The notes beneath the pieces were generated by a model. It had not been told where the DNA came from. It ran no database searches and was given only the letters and a program-made list of their open reading frames with translations. Position numbers and translations under genes: made by a program. Of a DNA stretch of 64,000 nucleotides, positions 42,816 through 50,614 are shown one piece after another (position 1 is the stretch's first letter; every line of letters begins with the position of its first letter). The DNA is taken from assembly GCF_009908165.1 (NCBI RefSeq), contig NZ_JAAAUC010000004.1, forward strand, positions 1-64,000, read 5' to 3'. This DNA comes from Frigidibacter albus. GTDB lineage: Bacteria; Pseudomonadota; Alphaproteobacteria; Rhodobacterales; Rhodobacteraceae.

Positions 42816-44807
42816 TCAGAATTGCAGGCTGGTGCCGACATAGAGGGTGCGGCCCTGCCCCTTTTCGCCCGAGGACAGCCACGGCACGTAATCGGTGTCG
42901 AAGGCGTTCTCGATCTTGGCATTCAGCTGCACGGTGTCGTTCAGCTTGTAGCTGGCGAAGAGGTCGACCAGTTCATAGCTGTCGTCGCGCTGATAGGGCG
43001 TGCTGTCATAGGTGTCGGTGTAGAGCCCGCCCGAGACGAAGCTGTATTCCGCCCCCAGCGTCATGCGGTCCTGCAGGAAACGCCCGGCAATGCTGGCCGA
43101 GAGCGTGGAGTCCGGCAGGTATTGTCCGGCACCGAGGCCCGGGGTCTGGCTGGGGATGTCGCTGTCATTCTTGGTGTAGGACAGGCCCAGATCCAGCTGG
43201 CGATACGAATAGGCCAGCTCGACCTCGACCCCGCTGGTTTCGGAAATGCCATCGACGTTGACGAAGGCCACCCCGGACTGGCCGAAGGCATTGGTGAAGG
43301 CGAAGCTGGTGGCGACATAGTTGTCGACATCCATCCGGTAGTAGTTCACCCGGCCTGACAGACTGTCGCCGCTGGCGAACAGGTCCTGGCGGTCGAGGTT
43401 GAAGCCAAGCTCGAAGCCTTCCGAGGTTTCCGCCTCCAGCTCGGGGTTGGCGATCATGCCAAAGCCGCCGCCCGGATGGCTGCCGCCCAGCATGGTTTCC
43501 TGCAGCGTCGGCGAGCGCATGGTGCGCGAGACGGTCGCATAGGGCTGGAACCAGTCGGTCACGCGGTAGGCCACTGTCAGCTTGGGATCGACCGAGGTGT
43601 TCTTGATGTCGATATCGCCCTGCGAGGCCTCGCCGTCGAGCGCATATTCATTGGCGCGCAGGCCGGCGGTCAGCTCCCACTTGCCATTGACGAAGATGTT
43701 TTCCGAGAAGATCGAGGCGCGGTCCGCGGTGCCATCGGTCGGGTTCACCCCGCCCGTCTTGCCGCCCAGCTCGTCCTGCGAAATCTCGAACCCGTTGACA
43801 CTGGTCAGCGACCAGTTCCCGAAGGCGAAGCGCGAGGTATTGGTCAGGTCGAAGCCCGTGGTCTCGGTCGACAGTTTCCGCCCCACATAGGAGCCGGTAC
43901 CGCCCACCCATTCGGTCTCGGTCTCCGCCCGGTAGAGGTTCGCCTTCAGGTCGATCAGGTTGTCGCCCGCGTCATAGCTGTAGCCCAGCTTGTAGATGTC
44001 GGAAGTCAGCTCCTGATCATAGCTGGTGGCGAAGAAGTCGCTGTCATAGCGCGAGGCCATGAAGGTGACGCGCTGGCTGGCATCGATGTTGTAGCCCAGC
44101 TTGAACAGGCCCGAGACCACATCCTCATCGGTATTGGCCACGGTGTCGCCGTTGCCATCCTCGTAATCGTCCGACAGGTGGCGGCTGTAGCCCAGCAGCA
44201 TGTCGAAGCGGTCATCGCGGTAGGCCACCGCCGCCATGCCCGAATGGTTCTGGCCATTGTCGCCATAGGTCAGCCGCGAGATGCCGCCGAAGCTCTGCCC
44301 GTCCCGCACCACATCCGCCGCGTCGATGGTCGAGAAGTTGACCGACCCGGCAATGCCGGTGCCGCCCGTAGTGGTGACCGCGCCGCGGATGATCTCGACC
44401 CCGCCGAGGAAGTTCTCATCGACGAAGGCGGCGCTTTGCGCGGCATGGCCGGTCAGGCGGAACTGCTGGGGCACCCCGTCCACAGACATGGCGACGCGGC
44501 CCGAGCCCTCGAACCCGCGCAGGTTCACCGCGATACCGGGGTTGCCGGGGTCTTGTTGCGTGAAGACCGAGGTCTGGCGGCGCAGGGTGGTGTTCAGATC
44601 GGTGACGCCGACGCCCGACTGCAGGTCCTCCGCGTCCAGGCTGGTGGTGTTCTCACCGGCGAAGATCGGCGCGCCGTCCTCGTCATAGCCGACGATCACG
44701 ATGGTATCGAGCTGGATGGTCTCTTGCGCGGCCAGCGGGGCGGCGGCAAGCGTCAGGCAGGTTGTGCCCAGCAGAACGGCGGCAAGATGCCGGTGGGAAG
44801 GTCGCAT
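42816..44807 (-). CDS. hmuR: TonB-dependent haem/haemoglobin receptor HmuR
   Basis: The 663-residue outer-membrane protein has a signal peptide (MRPSHRHLAAVLLGTTCLTL), a TonB-box-like LDTIVIVG, a plug domain (AVNLRGFEGSGRVAMSVDG, EIIRGAVTT), and a 22-strand barrel ending YVGTSLQF with the terminal aromatic residue used in barrel insertion. It imports haem across the outer membrane using TonB energy. It is the first gene of the hmu operon, with a RirA-like box about 90 bp upstream. Confidence 0.92.
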   Translation of the reverse strand: MRPSHRHLAAVLLGTTCLTLAAAPLAAQETIQLDTIVIVGYDEDGAPIFAGENTTSLDAEDLQSGVGVTDLNTTLRRQTSVFTQQDPGNPGIAVNLRGFEGSGRVAMSVDGVPQQFRLTGHAAQSAAFVDENFLGGVEIIRGAVTTTGGTGIAGSVNFSTIDAADVVRDGQSFGGISRLTYGDNGQNHSGMAAVAYRDDRFDMLLGYSRHLSDDYEDGNGDTVANTDEDVVSGLFKLGYNIDASQRVTFMASRYDSDFFATSYDQELTSDIYKLGYSYDAGDNLIDLKANLYRAETETEWVGGTGSYVGRKLSTETTGFDLTNTSRFAFGNWSLTSVNGFEISQDELGGKTGGVNPTDGTADRASIFSENIFVNGKWELTAGLRANEYALDGEASQGDIDIKNTSVDPKLTVAYRVTDWFQPYATVSRTMRSPTLQETMLGGSHPGGGFGMIANPELEAETSEGFELGFNLDRQDLFASGDSLSGRVNYYRMDVDNYVATSFAFTNAFGQSGVAFVNVDGISETSGVEVELAYSYRQLDLGLSYTKNDSDIPSQTPGLGAGQYLPDSTLSASIAGRFLQDRMTLGAEYSFVSGGLYTDTYDSTPYQRDDSYELVDLFASYKLNDTVQLNAKIENAFDTDYVPWLSSGEKGQGRTLYVGTSLQF

Positions 44808-44895
44808 CGGGTGGTCCCCCAGAGAAGCGGTTGCTGGCTTCGCTGGCGGAGGTGCTGGCGTTGGCGATTGGAATATGTGCGGGATTTCGCTTATC

Positions 44896-44910
44896 TGAGT
44901 AAACTAGTCA
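44896..44910. promoter_or_regulatory. IRO box (TGA-N9-TCA), candidate RirA site before hmuR
   Basis: TGAGTAAACTAGTCA fits the rhizobial/rhodobacterial iron-responsive operator TGA-N9-TCA exactly. On the minus strand it overlaps a TTGACT hexamer that could be the -35 of hmuR. The site is 89 bp before the hmuR start, in a locally AT-rich patch. RirA binding under iron sufficiency is inferred from known iron regulation in this group. Confidence 0.6.
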
Positions 44911-44951
44911 AGTACAGTTGCGACGGAATGTTCAGGGCAGTGTGCCGCGGC

Positions 44952-44980
44952 TTGCAGAGGCCGCCGCGCAGGCGTAAAAT
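44952..44980 (+). promoter_or_regulatory. Sigma-70-like promoter ahead of rsgA
   Basis: TTGCAG (44952-44957), a 17-bp spacer and TAAAAT (44975-44980) form a good sigma-70-type promoter. The predicted transcript start, about 44987, coincides with the base of a GC hairpin CGGCGGCA-AGGC-TGCCGCCG (44986-45005), so the mRNA would begin with a stable stem. Confidence 0.5.
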
Positions 44981-45031
44981 AGCGGCGGCGGCAAGGCTGC
45001 CGCCGAAACCATCGCCGCAAAGGAGAGGACA

Positions 45032-45070
45032 TGTCAGAGCTTGCATCCCTCCGGGCCAGGGCCGTCTGAG
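45032..45070 (+). CDS. Possible 12-residue leader peptide upstream of rsgA
   Basis: A 12-codon frame, MSELASLRARAV, follows AAGGAGAGGAC with ideal spacing. It is the first start codon after the predicted promoter and hairpin, and ends 88 bp before the rsgA start. It resembles the first residues of some short haem-uptake proteins (HemP), but nothing downstream in any frame continues that match. It may be a leader peptide or a truncated small gene. Confidence 0.3.
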
Positions 45071-45157
45071 CGGGCCATCCGCCGCCGCCCTGCCCGTCTG
45101 ATCGTCACCGGCGCCCAACCCGGCGCCAGCCTTTCAGTCTTTTGCGAGGGCCTTCCC

Positions 45158-46198
45158 TTGAACCCCACTCCTACGCTCGCCGGTCTCGGCTGGGCTGCCG
45201 ATTTCCTGCGCCAGCTTGCCCTGGACGAGATCGGCACCACCACCCCATGCCGCATCTGCGCCGTCCACAGGGACCGCCTCGGCGCCCTGTCCGAGGACGG
45301 CCCGCTGTCCCTGACCCTGCCCCCGGGCCAGTCCACCGCCGACATCGGCGTCGGCGACTGGGTGCTGGCCGAGGGGCCGCGCCTGCTGCGGGTGCTGGAC
45401 CGCCGCACCAACCTTGCCCGCCGCGCGCCCGGCACCGGTGCCGGGCGGCAGCTGATCGCGGCCAATGTCGACACGCTATTCGTGGTCACCTCCTGCAACG
45501 CAGACTTCAACCCGGCGCGGCTGGAGCGCTACCTTGCGCTGGCGATCAGCGCCGGGGTCACGCCGGTGATCGTGCTGACCAAGGCCGACCTTGCGGATGA
45601 CCCCGAGGACTGGCGCGCACGGGCCGAGGCGGTGACCCGCCGCGTGCCCGTGCTGGTGCTCGATGCGCTGGCGCCCGATGTGGGCGCGCGGCTCGCCGAC
45701 TGGTGCCGCCCCGGTCAGACGGTGGCGCTGGCCGGCTCCTCGGGCGTCGGCAAGACCACGTTGGCCAATGCACTGGTGGGCGCCGCCCACCCCACCGCCG
45801 GCATCCGCGAGGACGACGCGAAGGGCCGCCACACCACCACCGCCCGGCACCTGCTGGCGCTGAACGGCGGCGGCTGGCTGATCGACACGCCGGGAATGCG
45901 AGAGCTGCGCCTTACGGATGCCGAAGAAGGGATCGCCGCGGTGTTTGACGATCTGGACGCGCTCGCCCGCACCTGCCGCTTCGGTGACTGCACCCATCAG
46001 TCCGAACCGGGCTGCGCCCTCCGCGCCGCGGTGGAGGCGGGTGATCTGGACCCGGGGCGCGTGCTGCGATGGGAAAAACTGCGCCGCGAGGACCGCTACA
46101 ACTCGGAAACGCTGGCCGAGGCCCATAGCCGCGACCGCGCGTTCGGCCGCATGACCCGCCGGGCGCTGCGCGACAAGACAAGGCGGCGCGAGGGCTGA
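45158..46198 (+). CDS. rsgA: Ribosome biogenesis GTPase RsgA
   Basis: The 346-residue circularly permuted GTPase has an N-terminal OB-fold, G4 LTKADLAD, G1 GSSGVGKTTLAN, G3 DTPGMRE, and a zinc motif CRFGDCTHQSEPGC. It matures the 30S ribosomal subunit. The TTG at 45158 is chosen because NPTPTLAGLGW directly follows it, as in RsgA N-termini, and GAGGG lies upstream; the frame is open to 45041 but that part has no family resemblance. Confidence 0.9.
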   Translation: MNPTPTLAGLGWAADFLRQLALDEIGTTTPCRICAVHRDRLGALSEDGPLSLTLPPGQSTADIGVGDWVLAEGPRLLRVLDRRTNLARRAPGTGAGRQLIAANVDTLFVVTSCNADFNPARLERYLALAISAGVTPVIVLTKADLADDPEDWRARAEAVTRRVPVLVLDALAPDVGARLADWCRPGQTVALAGSSGVGKTTLANALVGAAHPTAGIREDDAKGRHTTTARHLLALNGGGWLIDTPGMRELRLTDAEEGIAAVFDDLDALARTCRFGDCTHQSEPGCALRAAVEAGDLDPGRVLRWEKLRREDRYNSETLAEAHSRDRAFGRMTRRALRDKTRRREG

Positions 46199-46232
46199 GC
46201 GCGTCGGCCCCCGGCCCGGCAGCCGGGGGCCA

Positions 46233-47063
46233 TCAGTGAAAGCTGGCCTGAAAGCTGCTCGCGGTCAGCGACACATGCGCCTCCAGCGGTGGACGCAATT
46301 CGAACGCCCTCGGCACGCGCGCGAAATTCCACAGCCGCATCAGGCACCAGTCGGCCCGGCGCTCTTCCGCCACCGCCAGCTCATTGCGCGAAATGTGGAA
46401 GGGAGTGCGCTCCCAGCCATTCGTCGTCTTCACCTCGATCAGCCGCGGCCGACCATCCGGCGCGTAGCTTTCGATGTCATAGCCCGCGCCGTCGCCCTCC
46501 TCCTCCGAGACCCAGCGCACCTTGCAGGCCAGATCGCCGCGCCCGGCATCGGTCAGCGCGGCCCTTTCATGCGCCAGCACCCGCGCCTCGCCAGCCCGGC
46601 CGAGGGCCCGGTTGCTTGCGTCGCGCGCCGCCACGTCGAACTTGCGCGCGATGTGCAGCATCTGCTCCAGCTCGGCCGGCGGGGGCTGGTTCGAGTGGGT
46701 GGGCGGCGGCCCGATCCACAGCGGGGACGGCGCAGCCATGCCCCCCTGCTGCGCGTCCGGCATCCGGGCAAGCCAGGCAGGATGCAGGGCGAGCCAGCGC
46801 GCCACGGCATCGACCAGCGCCATCTGAAAATTGAAGGCGGGCTTGTAACCACCGATCCAATCTTCACCAAGCCCCTTCAACACCGCGCTGATGTTCTGAT
46901 GCTTGAACTCGATGGAGCTACGGTTGCGATCTATGCTTCCCTGCAAATCGCGGTTGTGCGCTGCCTTGTTGTAGGGACGCCGCGCGACATCCGCGGCCAG
47001 CATCGCGAAATAATCCGCGACGATCAGGTCATTCTCGGCATCTGTCCAGGGCCCGCTCGGCAT
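46233..47063 (-). CDS. DUF3883-domain protein, PD-(D/E)XK nuclease-like
   Basis: The 276-residue protein has an N-terminal domain with MPSGPWTDAENDLIVADYF, found in uncharacterised DNA-associated proteins, and a C-terminal DUF3883 domain: GRAGEARVLAHERAAL, GAGYDIESYAPDG, RLIEVKTTNG, then FHISRNELAVAEE. GYDI followed by IEVKTT gives the D...ExK pattern of the restriction-endonuclease-like fold. Such domains occur in restriction or defence proteins and plant NOV homologues. No methylase partner lies nearby. The function is unknown; DNA cleavage is possible. Confidence 0.75.
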   Translation of the reverse strand: MPSGPWTDAENDLIVADYFAMLAADVARRPYNKAAHNRDLQGSIDRNRSSIEFKHQNISAVLKGLGEDWIGGYKPAFNFQMALVDAVARWLALHPAWLARMPDAQQGGMAAPSPLWIGPPPTHSNQPPPAELEQMLHIARKFDVAARDASNRALGRAGEARVLAHERAALTDAGRGDLACKVRWVSEEEGDGAGYDIESYAPDGRPRLIEVKTTNGWERTPFHISRNELAVAEERRADWCLMRLWNFARVPRAFELRPPLEAHVSLTASSFQASFH

Positions 47064-47123
47064 CGCGCCAGGCTAGAGGTGGGAAAGGCGTTTGTCACCA
47101 ACGGTTTCCCTGCGATCCGCGGA

Positions 47124-49133
47124 TCAGCGATCTGCGCTTCGCCCGGGATCTCGATGCGCCACACGGGCCGCAGCATCGTCCGGCCTCGCAGCGGTCCGCC
47201 CCGGCTGGATCCGCAGCGCCCGCAGCGCGTTCAGGATCACCGCCACGTCGATCAGTTCCTGCAGCAGCGCGCCCTGCACCGGGGTCAGGTAGCCGAAGGC
47301 GGCGGCGATCATGCCCAGCACCGACAGGCCGATCCCGGCCACCACGCTCTCCATCGCGATGCGGCGAGAGCGTTGCGCGATCTCGATCCCCGGCAAGAGG
47401 CGATCCAGATGATCGACCAGCAGCACCACATCCGCCGCCTCGGCCGAGGCCGCCGCCCCGCGCGCGCCCATCGCCACGCCGATATCGGCCGCCGCCAGCG
47501 CGGGCGCATCGTTGACGCCGTCGCCGACCATCATCACCGGGCCGCCCGCGCGCTCTGCCAGCACCAGCGCCACCTTCTGGCCTGGCGCCAGATCGGCGTG
47601 CAGCGCGTCGAGCCCCAGCCCCCCGGTGACCGCCTCGGCCACGGCGCGGCGATCCCCGGTGGCCAGCACGATGCGCGCAACCCCCAGCCGGCGCAGCCCG
47701 GCCAGCAGATCGCCGGTGCCGGCGCGCAGCGCGTCGGCCATCACCAGATGCCCCGCCAGCTTGCCATCCACGCCGAGCGATACCACCACTGTCCCCGCCG
47801 CGATGACTGCCGCCTCGGGCACGGCGGTGCCCGCCTGCGCGGCGACGAAGCCCGCGCCCCCGACGATCACCTGCCGCCCGTCGATGCAGCCCGTGACGCC
47901 CTCACCGGGGCTTTCCACCACATGCTCCGGCACCGGCAGGGCGAGGCCCCGCGCCTGCGCCGCCGCGACAATCGCCTGCGCGACCGGGTGCCTCGACGCC
48001 TGATCCAGCGCTGCGGCGAAGTACAGGATCTCGTCTTCGGACAGCGCACCCAGCCTGTCGATCCGCACGATCTGCGGGCGCCCGTCGGTCAGCGTGCCGG
48101 TCTTGTCGAGGATCAGCGTCTTGACCCGCGCCAGCGCCTCCAGCGGCTTCGCGCCCTTGATCAGCACCCCGAAATGCGCCGCCCGCGACAGCCCGGCCAC
48201 CAGCGCCACCGGCACCGCCAGGATCAGGGGGCAGGGGGTCGCCACCACCAGCACCGCGACCGCGCGGACCGGATCGCCGGTGAACCACCAGGCCGCCGTT
48301 GCCAGCGCGACCGTCACCGCGAGGAACAGCAGCGAATAGCGGTCCGCCAGCCGCGCCATCGGCGCCTTGGAGGCCTGCGCCGCCTCGACCAGCCGCACGA
48401 TCCCGGCATAGGTGCTGTCGGCCGCGGCCCGCGTCGCGCGCAGGTCGAAGGCCTCGCCGGCATTGGTCGAGCCGCTCATCACATCATGCCCCTGCGCCAG
48501 CCGCACCGGCATCGCCTCGCCGGTCAGCGCCGACTGGTCCAGCATCGCGCCCGCGCTCTCCACCGTGCCGTCCACGGGGGCCACATCGCCTTGCCGGATC
48601 AGCAGCAGATCGCCGGGCGCGATCGCGTCCAGCGCCACCTCCTCCAGCGCACCGGCCCGGTGGCGGGTGGCGGTGCGGGGCACGCGCGACAACAGGTCGC
48701 TCATCTCGCGCCGGGCCCGGCCTTGCGCGAAGCTCTCCAGAAAGGTGCCGCCCGAATACATCAGCGCGACCACCGCCGCCGCCAGCGTCTCGCCGACCAG
48801 CAGCGCCGCCGACATCGACAGCGCGGCAACGATGTCGAGCCCGACCTCGCCCTTGCGCAGGCTCCGCAGGATCTCGACGCACAGCGCCGCCAGCACCGGC
48901 ACGACGCCCGCCGCCCAGACCGGCCCCGCCAGCTGCGGCTGCCCCGCCAGCCAGAGGCCAAGACCGCCCACCAACCCCGACAGCGCCAGCCCCAGAAGGG
49001 CGATGTTCAGCCGTTCACCTGGCGGAGTCATCTGCATGTCATGTCCAATCTGCGGACGGGTCTCCCCGCTTTCGCGCGAGTGGGCGCCTTCGCCGTCGAT
49101 CACAGGCGCACCCCGCCCATGCATAGGCGCCAT
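47124..49133 (-). CDS. P1B-type heavy-metal-transporting ATPase with TPC motif
   Basis: The predicted 669-residue pump has the actuator motif LDQSALTGEAMPV, a membrane motif VVATPCPLILAVP, phosphorylation site DKTGTLTDG, the HP motif SRHPVAQAIV, and hinge MVGDGVNDAPAL. TPC replaces the CPC of copper/zinc pumps and recalls the P1B-5 group associated with Ni2+/Fe2+; the C-terminal haemerythrin domain of that group is absent. No N-terminal CxxC metal-binding domain is present. ATG at 49133 has GGAGG upstream; ATG at 49037 is an alternative giving 637 residues. Confidence 0.87.
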   Translation of the reverse strand: MAPMHGRGAPVIDGEGAHSRESGETRPQIGHDMQMTPPGERLNIALLGLALSGLVGGLGLWLAGQPQLAGPVWAAGVVPVLAALCVEILRSLRKGEVGLDIVAALSMSAALLVGETLAAAVVALMYSGGTFLESFAQGRARREMSDLLSRVPRTATRHRAGALEEVALDAIAPGDLLLIRQGDVAPVDGTVESAGAMLDQSALTGEAMPVRLAQGHDVMSGSTNAGEAFDLRATRAAADSTYAGIVRLVEAAQASKAPMARLADRYSLLFLAVTVALATAAWWFTGDPVRAVAVLVVATPCPLILAVPVALVAGLSRAAHFGVLIKGAKPLEALARVKTLILDKTGTLTDGRPQIVRIDRLGALSEDEILYFAAALDQASRHPVAQAIVAAAQARGLALPVPEHVVESPGEGVTGCIDGRQVIVGGAGFVAAQAGTAVPEAAVIAAGTVVVSLGVDGKLAGHLVMADALRAGTGDLLAGLRRLGVARIVLATGDRRAVAEAVTGGLGLDALHADLAPGQKVALVLAERAGGPVMMVGDGVNDAPALAAADIGVAMGARGAAASAEAADVVLLVDHLDRLLPGIEIAQRSRRIAMESVVAGIGLSVLGMIAAAFGYLTPVQGALLQELIDVAVILNALRALRIQPGRTAARPDDAAARVAHRDPGRSADR

Positions 49134-49186
49134 CGCCGCGCCCTCCAAGCGTCCTGACCATCGGCCGCGCTTCGGGTCCGCCGGAG

Positions 49187-49215
49187 TTGCGGAGTCCTGG
49201 CAGCCCGGGTAGACT
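49187..49215 (+). promoter_or_regulatory. Sigma-70-like promoter for the SDR gene
   Basis: TTGCGG (49187-49192), a 17-bp spacer and TAGACT (49210-49215) lie about 100 bp before the SDR gene and upstream of the 26-codon leader frame. It is in the divergent gap with the P-type ATPase gene. Confidence 0.4.
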
Positions 49216-49243
49216 GCCCCCCTGACGCCGGAGGATTTTCGAC

Positions 49244-49324
49244 ATGATCCAGGCTGAACACGGCACTCCCCGCGGAGCGATCCGCCGATTGCACCCTGTT
49301 TCGAGGCTCTCATGCACCGACTGA
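49244..49324 (+). CDS. Possible 26-residue upstream ORF overlapping the SDR gene
   Basis: A 26-codon frame starts at an ATG nine bases after GGAGG, a stronger ribosome site than that of the SDR gene. It terminates 13 bp inside the SDR coding sequence in another frame. The order promoter, strong ribosome site, short ORF, overlapping main gene suggests translational coupling or control. The peptide has no recognised family. Confidence 0.35.
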   Translation: MIQAEHGTPRGAIRRLHPVSRLSCTD

Positions 49325-50091
49325 CCTCCAAGACCTGCGTCATCACCGGCGCGGGCCGCGGCATCGGCCGCGCCATCGCCGCCTGCTTCCATGCCGAAGG
49401 TGCCACCGTCATCCTGACCGACCTTGATGAAACCGCCGGGGCCGCCGCTGCCGCCGCCATCGGCTGCCGCTTCGAACGGCTCGATGTGCGCGAGGAGGCC
49501 GACTGGCAGCGGCTGGCCCGGCTGGTGCCGAGCGCCGACGTGGTGGTCAATAATGCCGGCGTGACGGGGTTCGAGCACGGGATGGCGCCCCACGATCCCG
49601 AACATGCCAGCCTCGAGGATTGGCGGGCGGTCCACCGCGTCAACCTCGACGGGACCTTCCTCGGCTGCCGCTACGCCATCGGCGCCATGAAGCAGCGCGG
49701 CACCGGATCGATCATCAACATCTCCTCGCGCTCGGGGCTGGTCGGCATCCCGCTGGCCGCCGCCTATGCCTCCTCCAAGGCGGCGATCCGCAATCATTCC
49801 AAGACGGTGGCGCTCTATTGCGCGCAGCAGGGCTGGCAGATCCGCTGCAACTCGATCCACCCCGCCGCGATCCTGACCCCGATCTGGGAGCCGATGCTGG
49901 GCACCGGCCCGGACCGCGCGGCGAAGATGCAGGCCCTGGTCTCCGACACGCCGCTGCAACGCTTCGGCACGCCCGAAGAGGTTGCCGCCATCGCGCTGAT
50001 GCTGGCCTCGGACGAGGCGGGCTATGTGACGGGGGCCGAGATCACCATCGACGGCGGCCTGCTCGCCGGCTCTGCCGCGTCGCCCGGCTGA
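49312..50091 (+). CDS. Short-chain dehydrogenase/reductase (SDR)
   Basis: The 259-residue oxidoreductase has the NAD(P) motif TGAGRGIG near residue 13, NNAG near residue 82, and the catalytic Ser, Tyr, Lys in ISSRSGL and [14 protein letters not shown]. The Asp in ILTDLDE after strand two favours NAD(H). The C-terminus matches typical classical SDRs ([10 protein letters not shown]). The substrate is unknown; it stands alone between the P-type ATPase and tRNA-Ser. GAGG lies five bases before the ATG. Confidence 0.9.
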   Translation: MHRLTSKTCVITGAGRGIGRAIAACFHAEGATVILTDLDETAGAAAAAAIGCRFERLDVREEADWQRLARLVPSADVVVNNAGVTGFEHGMAPHDPEHASLEDWRAVHRVNLDGTFLGCRYAIGAMKQRGTGSIINISSRSGLVGIPLAAAYASSKAAIRNHSKTVALYCAQQGWQIRCNSIHPAAILTPIWEPMLGTGPDRAAKMQALVSDTPLQRFGTPEEVAAIALMLASDEAGYVTGAEITIDGGLLAGSAASPG

Positions 50092-50134
50092 GGGGAGCTC
50101 GTCGCGCCATGCCCGGTGGCGCAATGGGGGATTA

Positions 50135-50224
50135 TGGCGGATCGATAGGGATTCGAACCCTAGAGACGGTTCCCCGCCTACACACTTTCCAGGCGTGCGC
50201 CTTCGACCACTCGGCCACCGATCC
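50135..50224 (-). tRNA. tRNA-Ser (anticodon GGA)
   Basis: Read on the minus strand, this 90-nt segment folds as a class II tRNA: acceptor GGATCGG pairing with the TCGATCC end, D-arm GCCGAGTGGTCGAAGGC, anticodon loop CTGGAAA with GGA, a long variable arm (GTGTAGGCGGGGAACCGTCTC region), T-arm with GTTCGAATC, discriminator G and encoded CCA. The long variable arm and discriminator G are typical of serine tRNA. It reads UCC and UCU codons. Confidence 0.95.
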
Positions 50225-50601
50225 GTTGCGGCGGTGTTTACACGCGAGGGATCGGCGGGTTCAAGGGAAAACTGCCGGGCAGGAAGGGACATGGCGCATG
50301 GTCGGGAACGGTGACTTGGCCGGGGCTGGCGCCGTGCAGCGGCGGGACTGAACCGCCGCGCCGGGCCGGGGCCGCTGCCGGCAGGCCTTGTCTTTGGGCG
50401 GCGGCCGACGGGGTCCCGGCCAGACGCAATCGCGCGCCTTAAGCCCCGGTTAAGCCCGCTCGCGTTGCGCTTCCCCGAGGAGGAGCCTGCCATGACCCCG
50501 CCCCGATCCCCGCCCGCGCCTGTCCCCTTCCCCCGCCCCGTGATACAACTCTTCCCAGGCACGCCACCGCAGTCCCTGTCACCAGATACCGAAAGCACAT
50601 C
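50225..50601. other. Region between tRNA-Ser and the two-component system
   Basis: The first 200 bp are GC-rich with no gene seen. The rest holds the TTAAG direct repeat (50438-50454) and a 40-codon proline-rich leader ORF beginning at 50492 that runs into the response-regulator gene. Confidence 0.55.
50438..50454 (+). promoter_or_regulatory. PmrA/QseB-like box: CTTAAG-N5-GTTAAG, copy 1
   Basis: CTTAAG (50438-50443) and GTTAAG (50449-50454) are direct repeats one helical turn (11 bp) apart, the arrangement bound by PmrA/QseB-type OmpR regulators. It lies 54 bp before the leader ORF and 164 bp before the regulator gene. A second copy precedes the L,D-transpeptidase gene. Confidence 0.6.
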
Positions 50602-50614
50602 ATGCGGGTTCTGA
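50492..50614 (+). CDS. Possible 40-residue proline-rich leader peptide
   Basis: This 40-codon frame follows a strong ribosome site (GAGGAGGAG, six bases before the ATG) and contains 12 prolines with three Pro-Pro pairs. Its stop lies 13 bp inside the response-regulator gene in another frame, while the regulator itself has only a weak ribosome site (GAAAG). Translation of the regulator may therefore depend on this leader; ribosome pausing at the prolines could modulate it. Confidence 0.4.
   Translation: MTPPRSPPAPVPFPRPVIQLFPGTPPQSLSPDTESTSCGF

Larger units (their letters stand above)
44808..45157. other. Intergenic region between hmuR and rsgA
   Basis: This 350-bp divergent region contains the IRO box, the TTGCAG/TAAAAT promoter, a 5'-end hairpin, and a 12-codon ORF with a strong ribosome site (45032-45070). 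No further gene is seen. Confidence 0.6.

Noticed and set aside
45032-45157. A HemP-type haem uptake peptide
   Set aside because: Only the first few residues of the 12-codon ORF look similar, and no frame downstream contains the conserved HemP C-terminus.
46236-49157. A 973-codon plus-strand open frame
   Set aside because: It mirrors the DUF3883 and P-type ATPase genes and has the same Arg/His/Gln-rich antisense composition.
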